From the NCBI GenBank assembly GCA_000482765.1, contig AXWR01000019.1:1-58570 (forward strand): a stretch of 58,570 nucleotides of DNA, given 5' to 3'. How positions within the stretch are numbered: position 1 is the first letter of the stretch; each line of letters begins with the position of its first letter. Below, one piece after another: positions 41,469 to 50,842 of this stretch. The DNA is from Meiothermus taiwanensis DSM 14542. GTDB taxonomy: Bacteria > Deinococcota > Deinococci > Deinococcales > Thermaceae. The notes beneath the pieces were generated by a model. That model was not told the DNA's origin and ran no database searches. It worked only from the letters and a program-made list of their open reading frames with translations. Made by a program: the position numbers and the translations under genes.

Positions 41469-44410
41469 ACAGGAACGGGCGGAGGGGGATTGGGCAACGC
41501 GGCGTGCAGGTTAACCCCTGCACAGGCACCTGCGCTGTCCTTCCCCTGTTCCTGCTGCTGTTGCTGTTGTTTTTCTCGCCCGCCTTCGCCCAGGAAGTCG
41601 AGGCACCCCAAGGCGGCGGCAAAAAACTGAAGATCCTCGAGGCCGAGCGCCTGGAGCTGCGTAACGAGGCGGGCGAGGAGCTGGTGATTCTGGTGGGCAG
41701 CCCGGTCAAGATGGATCGGGACGGCGAGCGCATCGAGGCCCCCCGGGTCATCTACAACCGCACCCGCAAGCGCCTGCTGCTCATGGGCGGGGTGCGCTAC
41801 CAGGACAAGCAGGGCCAGCTGATCGAGGCTGGGGAGCTCGAGCTTTTCACCGACGACGAGAGCTTCGAGGCCATTGAGGTGAAGATTGAGTCGGGCGAGT
41901 TTTATCTGGAGGGCCCCATCTGCCAGCGGGCCGCCGGGCAGATTCTGCTGCAGCAGGGCTACCTGACCCCCTGCCAGCGCTGCGAGCAGGAGGTGGCCGA
42001 CTACGCCTTCCAGGCCCGCGAGGTGGTGCTCTATCCGGGCGACCGGATCATCGCTCGGGGGGTCTGGGTGTTGTTGCGCGGGGAGCGCACCTTATACCTG
42101 CCGGTGTTACTGCTATTTTTGAACGACCGGCGGCCCAGGCTCGAGCTCGGCCAGAGCGAGAGCGATGGGGTCTTCGTGGTGGCCGACCTGCCCTATGTCT
42201 CCGACTTTGGCCTGGGCTTTACCCTGCTGCGCTACTTTGAGCGGCGGGGCTGGGGGTTTGGCTTCGACCACTTTGGCATCGGGGCCGCCCTCGAGCGCTA
42301 CCAGTTCCTGTACCTGCCCCCACCCGCCGGGCCGGTGCTGCCCGACAGCGACCCCCGCAAGGACGGCATCTTCAAGTACCGCTTTAGCTACAAGCTGGAA
42401 GAACCCGACTGGCGGCTGGAAGGGCTCATCCTGCGCGACGACAGCGCCCTGGACGAGCCGCGCTTCCTGCAGGGGGCGGGGGGCCAGCCCGACTACACCA
42501 CTTTTCTGATCGAGGGGGCCACCCGGGGTGCCGAGCCCCTCTACCGTCTGACCTTAGACGGCTACCTCGACCACAACCCCCTGGCCCTACCCAACGAGCG
42601 CACCACCCCCCAGCGGCTCCCGGAAGCCGAGGTTACGTTTCCCAGGGGCCTCGAGGGCGAGTTCCGCCTGAACGGGCGGGTTCTGCTGGGCTACTACCAG
42701 GCCCCCTCCAACCCCCTCAACCGCAGCGCCCGGCGGCTGGGGCCCTATATTGGGGCGGGCCGGCTCTGGGTGGAGCACCGCGAGAGCTACCGCCCGCTCA
42801 GTCCCCCCTGGCCGGGTCTGAGCTTTAGCCTCGAGAACACCTTCATCGGGCGCTACTACAGCACCCAGAACCTCGACGAAAACGGCAACCCCACCGAGTT
42901 CGAACGGCTCATCCGCTGGAGCACCAGCGCCAGCCTGGGCCAGACCCTGGGGCCGGTCAGCGCCAACCTGCGGGTAAGCCGCAGCGTGGTGGAAGGGGAA
43001 ACCCCCTTTCAGTTCGATTACGAGCGGCCCCAGCGCAACAGCCGCCTGGAGGGCTCCTTCAGCTTCAATCCCGACCCGATTTTTTCCTTTACTGCACGGG
43101 CCAGCCGCGACCTCGAGCGCCGCGTCTTCGACCCGCTGGCCGAGTTCGCCCTCACCTCGCGCCCCTTCCCCTGGCTCAACCTGACCGCCAGCGCCAGCCG
43201 CGATATCGAGCTGGGCCGCTGGGGTCTGCTGCGCAGCAGCCTGGGCCTTTCACCCGCCCCCTTCAGCCTCAACCTGACCTACGAGCGGCAGCTCGAGCTG
43301 GGCCTCGACCGCCTGCTCACCCTGAGCGCAGCCTACAACCCCCAGCCCTTCAACTTCTCGCTGCGCACCGGCTACCGCTACTGGGACGTGCAGGAAAAAG
43401 AAACCCGCCCCCTCGAGCAGATTCCCCTGATCGCCCGCTACGATCCTCTCGAGCTTTCCGCCAGCTACAACCCCCCCGGCAACACCACCTCGCTCACCCA
43501 CAGCCGCGACCTGAACAACGGGCAGGCCATCCGCACCGAGCTAAACGTGGTCTTGCAGGAAGCCCCCAACAGCTTCCGCTTGCGCCAGAGCTTTGCCCAC
43601 CTCTACCAGCCCCTGCCCTCGCTCACCAACCCCAACCCCTTCCCCACCCCCGCCCTGCTGGATGGGCTGGCCCAGCTCACCCTGGGCCTGCATACCTTTG
43701 TGTTCGCGCATACCATCGGTTTCAACCCCGGCAGCGAGACCCGCTTCCGGCTGGGCTACCAGTACAGCGCCGATGCGTTGCAGGCCGACCTGCTGTGGAA
43801 CTACAGCGAGGGGCTGCTGCGCAACCCCCGCCTCTCGCTGCGGGCGGCAGTGCGTGAACCCGAGATCTTCATCAACGAGGTCTCGGCGGAATTCCACTTC
43901 CCCGAAAGCGAAAACCCCCTGACCCTGGAGGACGACACCCAGGCCTTCCTGCGCTTTTTGCGCTTTAGCGGCGAGCTGGAGATTTTCCCCGCGCCCTTAC
44001 GCCCGGAAGACCCGCCCGGCCTCTCGCTGCAAGGGTTTGTGGCCCTCGAGCGCCTATCGGGCAACAGCGGGCGCTTCCGCGTGACCCTGCGGGAGTTTGG
44101 CCCCACCATAAGCTTTATGGGCCGGGAAAAAACCCGCCTGTTCTACCGCATCGTTTGGAACGCCCCCGAAAGCGGTGGGACGAACCCCAGGGAGTTTTTT
44201 TTACCCAACCTCGAGGGCACCATCCTGCGCCCCCGCTTCGACCTGATCATCGACCGCTGCTGCTGGGCCTTCCGAGCCAGCCTCGATACCCTCAAGCAGG
44301 AGTTCAGGTTTTCCTTTGCCTTGGGCGGTGAGGCCGCAGAGTTCCTGTTTAACCAGAACAATATAATCCTGCCCGGCGGCATCAAACTCCCCAGCCCTGG
44401 AGGACGTTAG
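41465..44410 (+). CDS. lptD: LptD/OstA-like outer-membrane assembly protein
   Basis: The 981-residue protein has a hydrophobic signal (LPLFLLLLLLFFSPAFA, cleavage before QE). An LptA/OstA-like domain follows (LEAERLELRNEAGEELVILVG, IEAPRVIYNRTRKRLLLMGGV). A long beta-strand-rich C-terminus is typical of an outer-membrane barrel. CQRCEQE near residue 175 and RCCWAFRASLD near the C-terminus supply the Cys pairs seen in LptD. It overlaps lptG by four bases, so the three genes form one operon for moving a lipid to the outer membrane. Confidence 0.82.
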   Translation: MNRNGRRGIGQRGVQVNPCTGTCAVLPLFLLLLLLFFSPAFAQEVEAPQGGGKKLKILEAERLELRNEAGEELVILVGSPVKMDRDGERIEAPRVIYNRTRKRLLLMGGVRYQDKQGQLIEAGELELFTDDESFEAIEVKIESGEFYLEGPICQRAAGQILLQQGYLTPCQRCEQEVADYAFQAREVVLYPGDRIIARGVWVLLRGERTLYLPVLLLFLNDRRPRLELGQSESDGVFVVADLPYVSDFGLGFTLLRYFERRGWGFGFDHFGIGAALERYQFLYLPPPAGPVLPDSDPRKDGIFKYRFSYKLEEPDWRLEGLILRDDSALDEPRFLQGAGGQPDYTTFLIEGATRGAEPLYRLTLDGYLDHNPLALPNERTTPQRLPEAEVTFPRGLEGEFRLNGRVLLGYYQAPSNPLNRSARRLGPYIGAGRLWVEHRESYRPLSPPWPGLSFSLENTFIGRYYSTQNLDENGNPTEFERLIRWSTSASLGQTLGPVSANLRVSRSVVEGETPFQFDYERPQRNSRLEGSFSFNPDPIFSFTARASRDLERRVFDPLAEFALTSRPFPWLNLTASASRDIELGRWGLLRSSLGLSPAPFSLNLTYERQLELGLDRLLTLSAAYNPQPFNFSLRTGYRYWDVQEKETRPLEQIPLIARYDPLELSASYNPPGNTTSLTHSRDLNNGQAIRTELNVVLQEAPNSFRLRQSFAHLYQPLPSLTNPNPFPTPALLDGLAQLTLGLHTFVFAHTIGFNPGSETRFRLGYQYSADALQADLLWNYSEGLLRNPRLSLRAAVREPEIFINEVSAEFHFPESENPLTLEDDTQAFLRFLRFSGELEIFPAPLRPEDPPGLSLQGFVALERLSGNSGRFRVTLREFGPTISFMGREKTRLFYRIVWNAPESGGTNPREFFLPNLEGTILRPRFDLIIDRCCWAFRASLDTLKQEFRFSFALGGEAAEFLFNQNNIILPGGIKLPSPGGR

Positions 44411-44414
44411 TTAG

Positions 44415-45530
44415 ATGAAAAGGTATATCATACCAATCCTAAGCCTGTTCCTCACCGCCTGCACCGGCAGCCGCGAGGAGCCCACCCGCGCCCTGCTGGC
44501 TGCCAGCCTCAACAACCCCAGCGGCAGCACCTACCAGGTTCGCTTTTTTCAGAGCACCACGCTGCAACCCGGTAGCACCGACACCCCCCGCCTGGTCGGG
44601 AGCTGGAGCCTGGACGCGCCCATCGTAACGCTCCTTTACCGCCGCAGCCTGGGTGCGGGCAACGACCAACTCTGGGTGCTCACCCCAGACCGCCTGCGGC
44701 GCTACAACGCCAGCAACCTGACCATAGACGATGTGGGCACCCCCCAGCTCGACGGCTTCGACGAGGCCCTGGGTGTGGACTGCAGCCGGGGCTATCTGCG
44801 CCAGGGTCAGAGCCACATCCTGCTGGTCTGCCCACCGTCCCCCGCCACCCCGCCCCGCCCCATCGAGGAGTACCGGGCCTGGATCATCCCCTTCACGGCC
44901 ACCGCCCTTCCCACCCCCATCAATTTTCTGGATGCCAACCTGGTGCGCCTGAGCACCCCGGCCCGATTTACCCTGGGCCCCAGCGACCAGCTGCTCTACC
45001 TGACCCCCACCCAGTTCGGGCAGTACGATTTTGTCAACCCTTTCATCGAACGGCCCCTGAGCCTGAGCACCTCGAGCCCCTCCGATCTGATTTTTGTGAA
45101 CGGCCAGGCCCTGGGCCTCTTCGACGACAACGATGCCTTCACCACCGATACCACCCTGGCCGCCTGGAACCTGAGCGCTACCGCAGAGGTAGGCCTGAGC
45201 CGGGATAGCAGTATCGCCGCCCGCTCATTTGCCCGGGGGGCCCCGCCGGTCTTCGTGCTGGGCACCGGCCTGGCCCGCTTTGAAGGGGGCTTCCAGCTAC
45301 CCCGCGAGAGCGAGACCGGGCTTTTGCTTTCGCGCACCCGCCGCTACAGCACCGCCGCCGTGGGGATCGACCAGTTTCTCTACCTGGCCGACCAGGACTC
45401 CCCCACCCTCCTGGTCATCGACCTGACCGTGAACATCGCCAGCGCCCTCACCACTGCGGGGGTTCGTTCTTCCTCGCTGGGCAGCTTCCAGGAACGCATC
45501 AGCAGCCTGGCCTTTATCCCGGTTGAGTAG
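44415..45530 (+). CDS. Lipoprotein of unknown function
   Basis: The 371-residue product has a lipobox (LSLFLTAC). The rest contains repeated short beta strands with phrases such as DQLWVLTPDRLRRYN, DQLLYLTPTQFGQYD and DQFLYLADQDSPTLLVIDL, suggesting a beta-propeller. It follows the LptD-like gene by four bases and may belong to the same operon, for example as a partner of the barrel, but no LptE similarity is visible. Confidence 0.65.
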   Translation: MKRYIIPILSLFLTACTGSREEPTRALLAASLNNPSGSTYQVRFFQSTTLQPGSTDTPRLVGSWSLDAPIVTLLYRRSLGAGNDQLWVLTPDRLRRYNASNLTIDDVGTPQLDGFDEALGVDCSRGYLRQGQSHILLVCPPSPATPPRPIEEYRAWIIPFTATALPTPINFLDANLVRLSTPARFTLGPSDQLLYLTPTQFGQYDFVNPFIERPLSLSTSSPSDLIFVNGQALGLFDDNDAFTTDTTLAAWNLSATAEVGLSRDSSIAARSFARGAPPVFVLGTGLARFEGGFQLPRESETGLLLSRTRRYSTAAVGIDQFLYLADQDSPTLLVIDLTVNIASALTTAGVRSSSLGSFQERISSLAFIPVE

Positions 45531-45540
45531 TATGGGGCCT

Positions 45541-45936
45541 ATGGAGATTCACCATATTGGCATCGCCGTAGAGGATCTGGAGCAGGCCGCCCGGCCCTAC
45601 CTGGGCCTGGGGTATGCCCTCGAGGCCAGCGGCACGGTCGAAAGCCAGGGGGTCGAGGTCTGGATGCTCCGGAGCGGGGGAAGCCGGCTCGAGCTTCTCA
45701 AGGCCACCCGCCCCGACTCGGCCATTGCCCGCTTCATCGAGAAGCGCGGGCCGGGCCTGCACCACATCGCCCTCGCCACCCCCAACATCCAGGCCGAGCT
45801 GAAGCGCCTGGCCGCGGAAGGCACGCCCCTGATTGACACCACCCCCCGCCCCGGCTTTGGGGGCCACCGGGTGGCTTTTATTCATCCCAAGTGGTCGGGT
45901 GGGGTGCTGGTCGAGCTGGTGGAGGCCCACACCTGA
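45541..45936 (+). CDS. mce: Methylmalonyl-CoA epimerase
   Basis: The 131-residue vicinal-oxygen-chelate protein has MEIHHIGIAVEDLEQA, RPDSAIARFIEKRGPGLHHIALAT and GVLVELVEA, the metal-binding His/Glu set of methylmalonyl-CoA epimerase. It interconverts the R and S forms in propionate metabolism. The exact start is uncertain: ATG 45532 and 45523 are in frame upstream. The preceding lipoprotein gene ends at 45530. Confidence 0.88.
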   Translation: MEIHHIGIAVEDLEQAARPYLGLGYALEASGTVESQGVEVWMLRSGGSRLELLKATRPDSAIARFIEKRGPGLHHIALATPNIQAELKRLAAEGTPLIDTTPRPGFGGHRVAFIHPKWSGGVLVELVEAHT

Positions 45937-45937
45937 G

Positions 45938-46537
45938 CTACCCCGTTCTGCGGCCGGGCCAGCGCAGGTGGCCCGCACGGTAGGCCCGCCAGGCCGCCAG
46001 GGCCACGCCAAAGCCCACCCCGGCCAGCAGAATCAGGTAGATGTAGCGCTCGAGGTGGGGAATTTTCGAGCCCACGTAGTAGGACAGCAGGGTCAGGCCC
46101 TGCGTCCAGAGCAGGCTACCCAGCAGGCTCAGCACAAAAAAACGCGGCCAGGGCATCTTCACCGTGCCGCACAGAAACGGCACCACCGCCCGAAAAACCG
46201 GCACATAGGGGCCAATCAGGATCGAGAGCGGGCCAAAGCGGGCCATAAAGCGCCGGGTGCGCTCTAAATCTTCGTTCTTTACCCTGGCTTTGCTAAGCAA
46301 GGCTGGCCCAATCTTACGGCCTAGAAAGTAGCCCAGGTTGTTGCCCAGCACCGAGCCCATAAACAGGGCCGCCAGGGCAATAGACAGTTGTAGTTTTTTG
46401 GCCGCCGCCAATAACCCCACCGCAATCAAAAGCGAGTCGCCCGGCAAGAAAAACCCCACCAGCAGGCCGGTTTCCACGAATACCGTGGCAAAAATGCCCA
46501 GATACCCTACGGCCTGCACATATGCAGTAACGTCCAT
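45938..46537 (-). CDS. DedA-family membrane protein
   Basis: The 199-residue protein shows VGYLGIFATVFVETGLLVGFFLPGDSLL, GNNLGYFLGRKIG, FGPLSILIGPYVPVFRAVVPFLCG and ARFGPL with conserved Arg residues. DedA proteins are probable lipid scramblases that recycle undecaprenyl phosphate and phosphatidylethanolamine. GTGGAG lies before the ATG at 46537. It converges with mce with a single-base gap. Confidence 0.88.
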   Translation of the reverse strand: MDVTAYVQAVGYLGIFATVFVETGLLVGFFLPGDSLLIAVGLLAAAKKLQLSIALAALFMGSVLGNNLGYFLGRKIGPALLSKARVKNEDLERTRRFMARFGPLSILIGPYVPVFRAVVPFLCGTVKMPWPRFFVLSLLGSLLWTQGLTLLSYYVGSKIPHLERYIYLILLAGVGFGVALAAWRAYRAGHLRWPGRRTG

Positions 46538-46650
46538 AGGCTCCACCCTAAGGCAAAAGGGTGAGAAGCGACAAGCCAATTTGCACAGTAACCGGGGGTT
46601 ACACCTGGGCTAACGGCAATCCAAAAAAGCTGCGCGACCGCAAGCCGTGC

Positions 46651-47352
46651 TCAACGCGGCGGGAAGATTTGCAGCTCCATCACCCGGCCCCTGGGGCTGC
46701 GGCTGGCCGCATACACCAGGCTCTCGCCGATCTCGGCGGGGTCTACCCAGGCCATGGGGTCGGCCTCGGGCATTTCCTTGCGGTTGGCCGGGGTATCCAC
46801 GGCGCCCATGGGGTACACGATGGCTACGCGTATGGCGGTACCGGCCAGCTCGGCGTCCAGCGAGCGCAGGTAGGTGGCCACGGCGGCCTTGGCCGCGGCA
46901 TACAGGGCCACCCCCGGCCCCACCCCATGCCAGGCCGCGGCCGCTGAAATCCCCGCAATAAAGCCATCTTTTTGGCTGAGCAGCTCGGGGATGATGGCCC
47001 GGGTCATGTAAAACAGGGTGCGCATGTTCAGGTCGAACATGCGGTCGTAGAGGCTGGGCTCGGTATCTTTGACCGGGGCGTAGGCAAAGCCACCCACCGT
47101 GTGAATCAGGCCGTCCACCCGACCAAACTGGGCCTTGACCTGACGCACCAGCATCTCAGCGTCGGGGTAGTGGGTCAGGTTGGCTACAAAAGCCCGCGCG
47201 CCAAACTCCTGGGCCCGCTCGGCAATGGTGGTCTCGTAGGCATCGGCCAGGGCCAGCTTGGCGCCGGCCTGGGTAAAAGATCGGGCAATCGCCCCGGCGA
47301 TGGCGCCACCCCCACCGGTGAGAATATAGACTTTGCCCTCCAACGTCTGCAT
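46651..47352 (-). CDS. Short-chain dehydrogenase/reductase
   Basis: The 233-residue protein has an altered Rossmann motif TGGGGAIAGAIARSF (usually TGxxxGIG), the NAG-like segment IHTVGGFAY, a catalytic Ser in GISAAAAWHG and YAAAK. The substrate is unknown. It is divergent from the OsmC gene. Confidence 0.82.
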   Translation of the reverse strand: MQTLEGKVYILTGGGGAIAGAIARSFTQAGAKLALADAYETTIAERAQEFGARAFVANLTHYPDAEMLVRQVKAQFGRVDGLIHTVGGFAYAPVKDTEPSLYDRMFDLNMRTLFYMTRAIIPELLSQKDGFIAGISAAAAWHGVGPGVALYAAAKAAVATYLRSLDAELAGTAIRVAIVYPMGAVDTPANRKEMPEADPMAWVDPAEIGESLVYAASRSPRGRVMELQIFPPR

Positions 47353-47396
47353 GGCTCAATTATCCGCACCCAACTCCAAACACCTGTCTTTGGGCT

Positions 47397-47414
47397 CACA
47401 TTCAGCAGAATGTG
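47397..47414. promoter_or_regulatory. Inverted repeat in the SDR-osmC intergenic region
   Basis: CACATTC and GAATGTG flank AGCA in a perfect 7-4-7 palindrome. TATTAT at about 47449-47454 could be the osmC -10 box. The repeat may be an operator; OsmC genes elsewhere are controlled by peroxide-sensing OhrR, but the sequence is not a known OhrR site. Confidence 0.4.
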
Positions 47415-47497
47415 CAGGAATGGAGTTATGTTACCCTCGCGCATCCAATATTATCGGGGGGGCTCCACGAGAGCCCGATCCTACGCTAAGGAGATGT

Positions 47498-47911
47498 ATG
47501 GCAACGAAAAAGGTAGTACTGCACCGCTTGGGAGGACACCGGTTTGTGGGCATCAACGAGCAGGGTGACAAGGTCATGGTGGACGGCGACCAACCTTCCA
47601 CCGGCCTGCGCCCCATGGAGCTCCTGCTGGCCGCGCTGGCGGGCTGCACCGCCTACGATGTGGTGGACATCATGGAGAAAAAGCGCCAGCCCCTGGCCCG
47701 CTACCGGGTAGAGGCCGTGGGCGAGCGGGCCGAGGAGCACCCCAAGCGCTATACCCACATCGTGGTGACGCACTACGGCGCAGGGCCCAACGTCACCAAA
47801 GAGGCCCTCGAGCGCGCAGTGGAGCTCTCCCACACCAAGTACTGCTCGGTCTCGGCCACCCTCAATGCCCAGATCGAGACCCGGGTGGTGCTGGAGCCCT
47901 GGGAGGAGTAG
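47498..47911 (+). CDS. osmC: OsmC-family peroxide-detoxifying protein
   Basis: The 137-residue protein has MVDGDQPSTGLRPMELLLAALAGCTAYDVV and ELSHTKYCSVSATL, which place the two redox Cys (at about residues 50 and 117) of OsmC/Ohr proteins. They reduce organic hydroperoxides. AAGGAG lies four bases before the ATG. It converges with addA with one base between stops. Confidence 0.88.
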   Translation: MATKKVVLHRLGGHRFVGINEQGDKVMVDGDQPSTGLRPMELLLAALAGCTAYDVVDIMEKKRQPLARYRVEAVGERAEEHPKRYTHIVVTHYGAGPNVTKEALERAVELSHTKYCSVSATLNAQIETRVVLEPWEE

Positions 47912-47912
47912 T

Positions 47913-50660
47913 TCACCAGTGGGCCCTTCCGGGCGCAATTTCGCTCAAGGCCGCCTCCAGGATGGCCTTGTCCAGCCGGAACACCTTGCGATGGCGCAGG
48001 TAAACCAGCCGCACCTCGGGCTCGATCTGCCAGGCCTGGCGAACGGCAGCCAGGTACACCCCTAGTTGCACGAAATACTGCTCGGGCCGCATCTCCTGGT
48101 CGGTCTTGTAGTCTTCCAGGTACCACTGCTCGCCTACCCGGTACAGCCGGTCGATCACCCCCTGCCAGACCGTGGAGCCCAGGGGCAGGGCCACGGCAAA
48201 CTCGGGGTAGTCCTCGTCGCGGGGCCAGGGGAGTGCGCGGCCCAGGAGTTCCTGGTAACGCTCCAAAAGCATCTGAACCTCGGACATAATGTCTTCGCGC
48301 TCATCGGGGTCGAAGGGAAACATCACCTCCTGGGCCTCGAGGTTGGCCAGGTGTTGGGGGTTGTCGGGGCGCCAGTTCTGCCCGATGGCGTAGTGCACCA
48401 GCGTCCCGATGGCCCGGGCCCGGCCCGGAATTTCTTCCCCCTCCTCGGGGTCGGGCAGGGGCAGGGGTTCGGCCTCGAGGCGCTTGTAGGCCGAGGGCGA
48501 AAAGAGCGGTGGGAAGGGCTCGGGCTCGAAGCGGGCCTCCACCCAGGCCGAGGGCTGGAGGGGCTCCGGCCGGCTTAGCACGCGCACCGGGGCTACTGGC
48601 TGGTAGGGCCAGGTTTGCAGGTGAAAATCCGGGCGGCTGTAGGGCTTGCTGGCCGGGCCCAGGTTCATGGCCTCGAGCACCTTGCCCCAGCCCTCGGGCT
48701 GGCCGTGGCTGGCGCTGGCGGTGAGCAGCAGGATGTCGCGGGCCCGCGAGGCCGCCACGTACAGCAGGCGGTAGCTCTCCTCCTCCTCCAGGCGCTTGAC
48801 CTGCTCCTTGAACCCTTCAAAGGCTGGGGTTTCCGGCAGGGCCACCCATTGCAGCAGGGGCCCCCCTTCGCCGCCCGGCCCCAGGTACAGCGGCTGGGCC
48901 TGGTGTACATGCTTCCGCCCCAGGTCGAAGACCGCCACCAGGGGCCATTCCAGCCCCTTGGCGCGGTGGACGGTCAGGATCTGCACCCCCTCACCCGACT
49001 GGGGCACATCGCCGGCATCGGCCTGCCGCGAGAGCAGCTCGAGCCGCTCCAGAAGCCCCTCGAGGTTCTCCGGCGGGTGCGGGGCGAAGTAGAAGAGCAG
49101 CGCGTCCACGTTCTCCCGCGCGCGCGGCTCGAGGAAGTCGTGGTAGGGGCGGCCGGCCATCAGGGGGAATCGGATCAGAAACTTGAGCACCTCGAGCGGG
49201 GCCATCAGGCGCACCTGGGCCTGTATCTGGCGAAGGCGTGCGTACACGCTGGGCCAGTGCTGGGCCAGGTGGCCCAGGGGGTCGTCGGCCCGCAACACCC
49301 CCTCGATCTGGGGAAGCTCGAGGGGCTTGAGGGGGCCAGCCTCGGTGTGCTGTCCAAATGGGCTGCGCAAGAAAGCCGCCAGCGACAGGCCCCTGGGGTC
49401 GAGGGCGGCCCGCAGGGCGTGGTACAGGTCGCGCACCTCCTGCCGCTCGTAGTAGCCCCGCCCCTGCAGCAGCACGTAGGGGATCTGGGCCTCGGCAAAG
49501 GCCTCTTCCAAAAAGCGCACGCTGTTGTACGAGCGCACCAGCACCGCCATCTGGCTGTACTCGATGGGGCCGCGCAGGGCCGCGAGCTGCCTGGCCAGCA
49601 CCCGCGCCTCCTGCTTGCGCAGCTCCTCCAGCGGGAGCTCCCCCACCACCCAGTGCACCTCCAGCCGCCCCTGCTCAGGCCGCACCCCCTCGACCGGGGG
49701 GGCTTCCTTGAGGCCGAAGCCCAGCCCCTTTTCGGCCAGGTACCCGGTGAGGCCGTTCAGAAAGCGCACCAGCACCCGGCTGTGCCGGTAGCTGTGGGTC
49801 AGGGGGGGCAGGGGCTGGCCTTCCCGCAGGGCCTTGCGGAAGACCGAGACATCGGCGTTGCGGAAGGCGTAGATGGACTGCTTGGGGTCGCCCACGATCT
49901 CGATGGGCAGCCCGGCCCGCTCCAGGGCCGCAAAAAAAGCCCCTTGCAGAGGGTTCACGTCCTGGTACTCGTCCACCAAGAGCACCTCTACCCGCTCCAG
50001 AACCCGCTCCAGGGCCTGGGGGTGGCGGGTTAAGTCCAGCGCCCTTTGCTCGAGCTCGGAGGGCGAGAGCAGGTGGGCCCCCAGGCGGGCCTCGTAGGCA
50101 GCGTACACGCTCTGGTACACCCGGAGCAGGCGCAGGTTGGCCTCCCCTTCCGCCGGCTCGAACACCTCGGCCAGGGAGCGCTTGGAAAAAAGGTGCAGAA
50201 GGGGCTCGGTGAGCTCGTCGGAGGCCAGGCCATAAAACGGGTGGTGGGGATCCTGGGCCAGGTAGCGCAGGGTCTGCCACTCCTCCTCAAAGATGGCCTG
50301 GGCCTCCCAGTCGCCCAGCAGGGAAAAGTCGGGGTCGAGGTGCAGCAGCGGGGCCGAGAGGCGCAGGCACTGGGCCATAAAGCCGTGAATGGTGCTGAGG
50401 GTGGCCCCGGCAATCTCGCGGGCCGCCTCCTCAAAGGGTTCTAGGGAACCCTTCCGGTAATCAAATGTCAGGTGCCGTCTGCTCTGCAACACCTCCTCGA
50501 TGGCGGATGCCACCCGCACCCGCAGCTCGTCGGCGGCCTTGCGGGTAAAGGTCACGCCCGCGATGCGGCGCAGCGGCGTACCGGAGGCGATGAGCTCGAG
50601 GTAACGCAAGACCAGGCTGGCGGTCTTGCCGGTTCCGGCGGAGGCGATGCGGACTTTCAC
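47913..50660 (-). CDS. addA: UvrD-type helicase-nuclease, AddA-like
   Basis: The 915-residue protein is a superfamily 1A helicase: motif I ASAGTGKTASLVLR, FTRKAADELRVRV, LLVDEYQDVNPLQ, VGDPKQSIYAFRNAD and GEGVQILTVHRAKGLEW. A RecB-like nuclease domain ends the protein with GTLVHYAIG, a Glu in DYPEFAVALPLG, GVIDRLYR and LEDYKTDQE, so the catalytic residues are intact. GTG 50660 is the probable start. It processes double-strand breaks for RecA loading. The AddB-like partner is at 51738-54077, with an aminotransferase gene between on the other strand. Confidence 0.85.
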   Translation of the reverse strand: MKVRIASAGTGKTASLVLRYLELIASGTPLRRIAGVTFTRKAADELRVRVASAIEEVLQSRRHLTFDYRKGSLEPFEEAAREIAGATLSTIHGFMAQCLRLSAPLLHLDPDFSLLGDWEAQAIFEEEWQTLRYLAQDPHHPFYGLASDELTEPLLHLFSKRSLAEVFEPAEGEANLRLLRVYQSVYAAYEARLGAHLLSPSELEQRALDLTRHPQALERVLERVEVLLVDEYQDVNPLQGAFFAALERAGLPIEIVGDPKQSIYAFRNADVSVFRKALREGQPLPPLTHSYRHSRVLVRFLNGLTGYLAEKGLGFGLKEAPPVEGVRPEQGRLEVHWVVGELPLEELRKQEARVLARQLAALRGPIEYSQMAVLVRSYNSVRFLEEAFAEAQIPYVLLQGRGYYERQEVRDLYHALRAALDPRGLSLAAFLRSPFGQHTEAGPLKPLELPQIEGVLRADDPLGHLAQHWPSVYARLRQIQAQVRLMAPLEVLKFLIRFPLMAGRPYHDFLEPRARENVDALLFYFAPHPPENLEGLLERLELLSRQADAGDVPQSGEGVQILTVHRAKGLEWPLVAVFDLGRKHVHQAQPLYLGPGGEGGPLLQWVALPETPAFEGFKEQVKRLEEEESYRLLYVAASRARDILLLTASASHGQPEGWGKVLEAMNLGPASKPYSRPDFHLQTWPYQPVAPVRVLSRPEPLQPSAWVEARFEPEPFPPLFSPSAYKRLEAEPLPLPDPEEGEEIPGRARAIGTLVHYAIGQNWRPDNPQHLANLEAQEVMFPFDPDEREDIMSEVQMLLERYQELLGRALPWPRDEDYPEFAVALPLGSTVWQGVIDRLYRVGEQWYLEDYKTDQEMRPEQYFVQLGVYLAAVRQAWQIEPEVRLVYLRHRKVFRLDKAILEAALSEIAPGRAHW

Positions 50661-50842
50661 AGTAGACAGCCCATCAGGCCAGAAGAATAACTGGCTCCCA
50701 CCATCATAAACCAAACCACGCAACGCAAGCGTCTGTACGGTTTCACAGCCTTCATGGTTTCATATGACATTGAAGCTCGTCCAGCACGCGCGCTAGAATG
50801 AGGCTGTTGCACTTGGGCGAGAGCTCGAGTAGGGATTGAAAT

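Noticed and set aside
46588..46602. Small hairpin GTAACC-GGG-GGTTAC between dedA and the SDR gene
   Set aside because: It is a short stem with no U-tract on either strand and could be chance.
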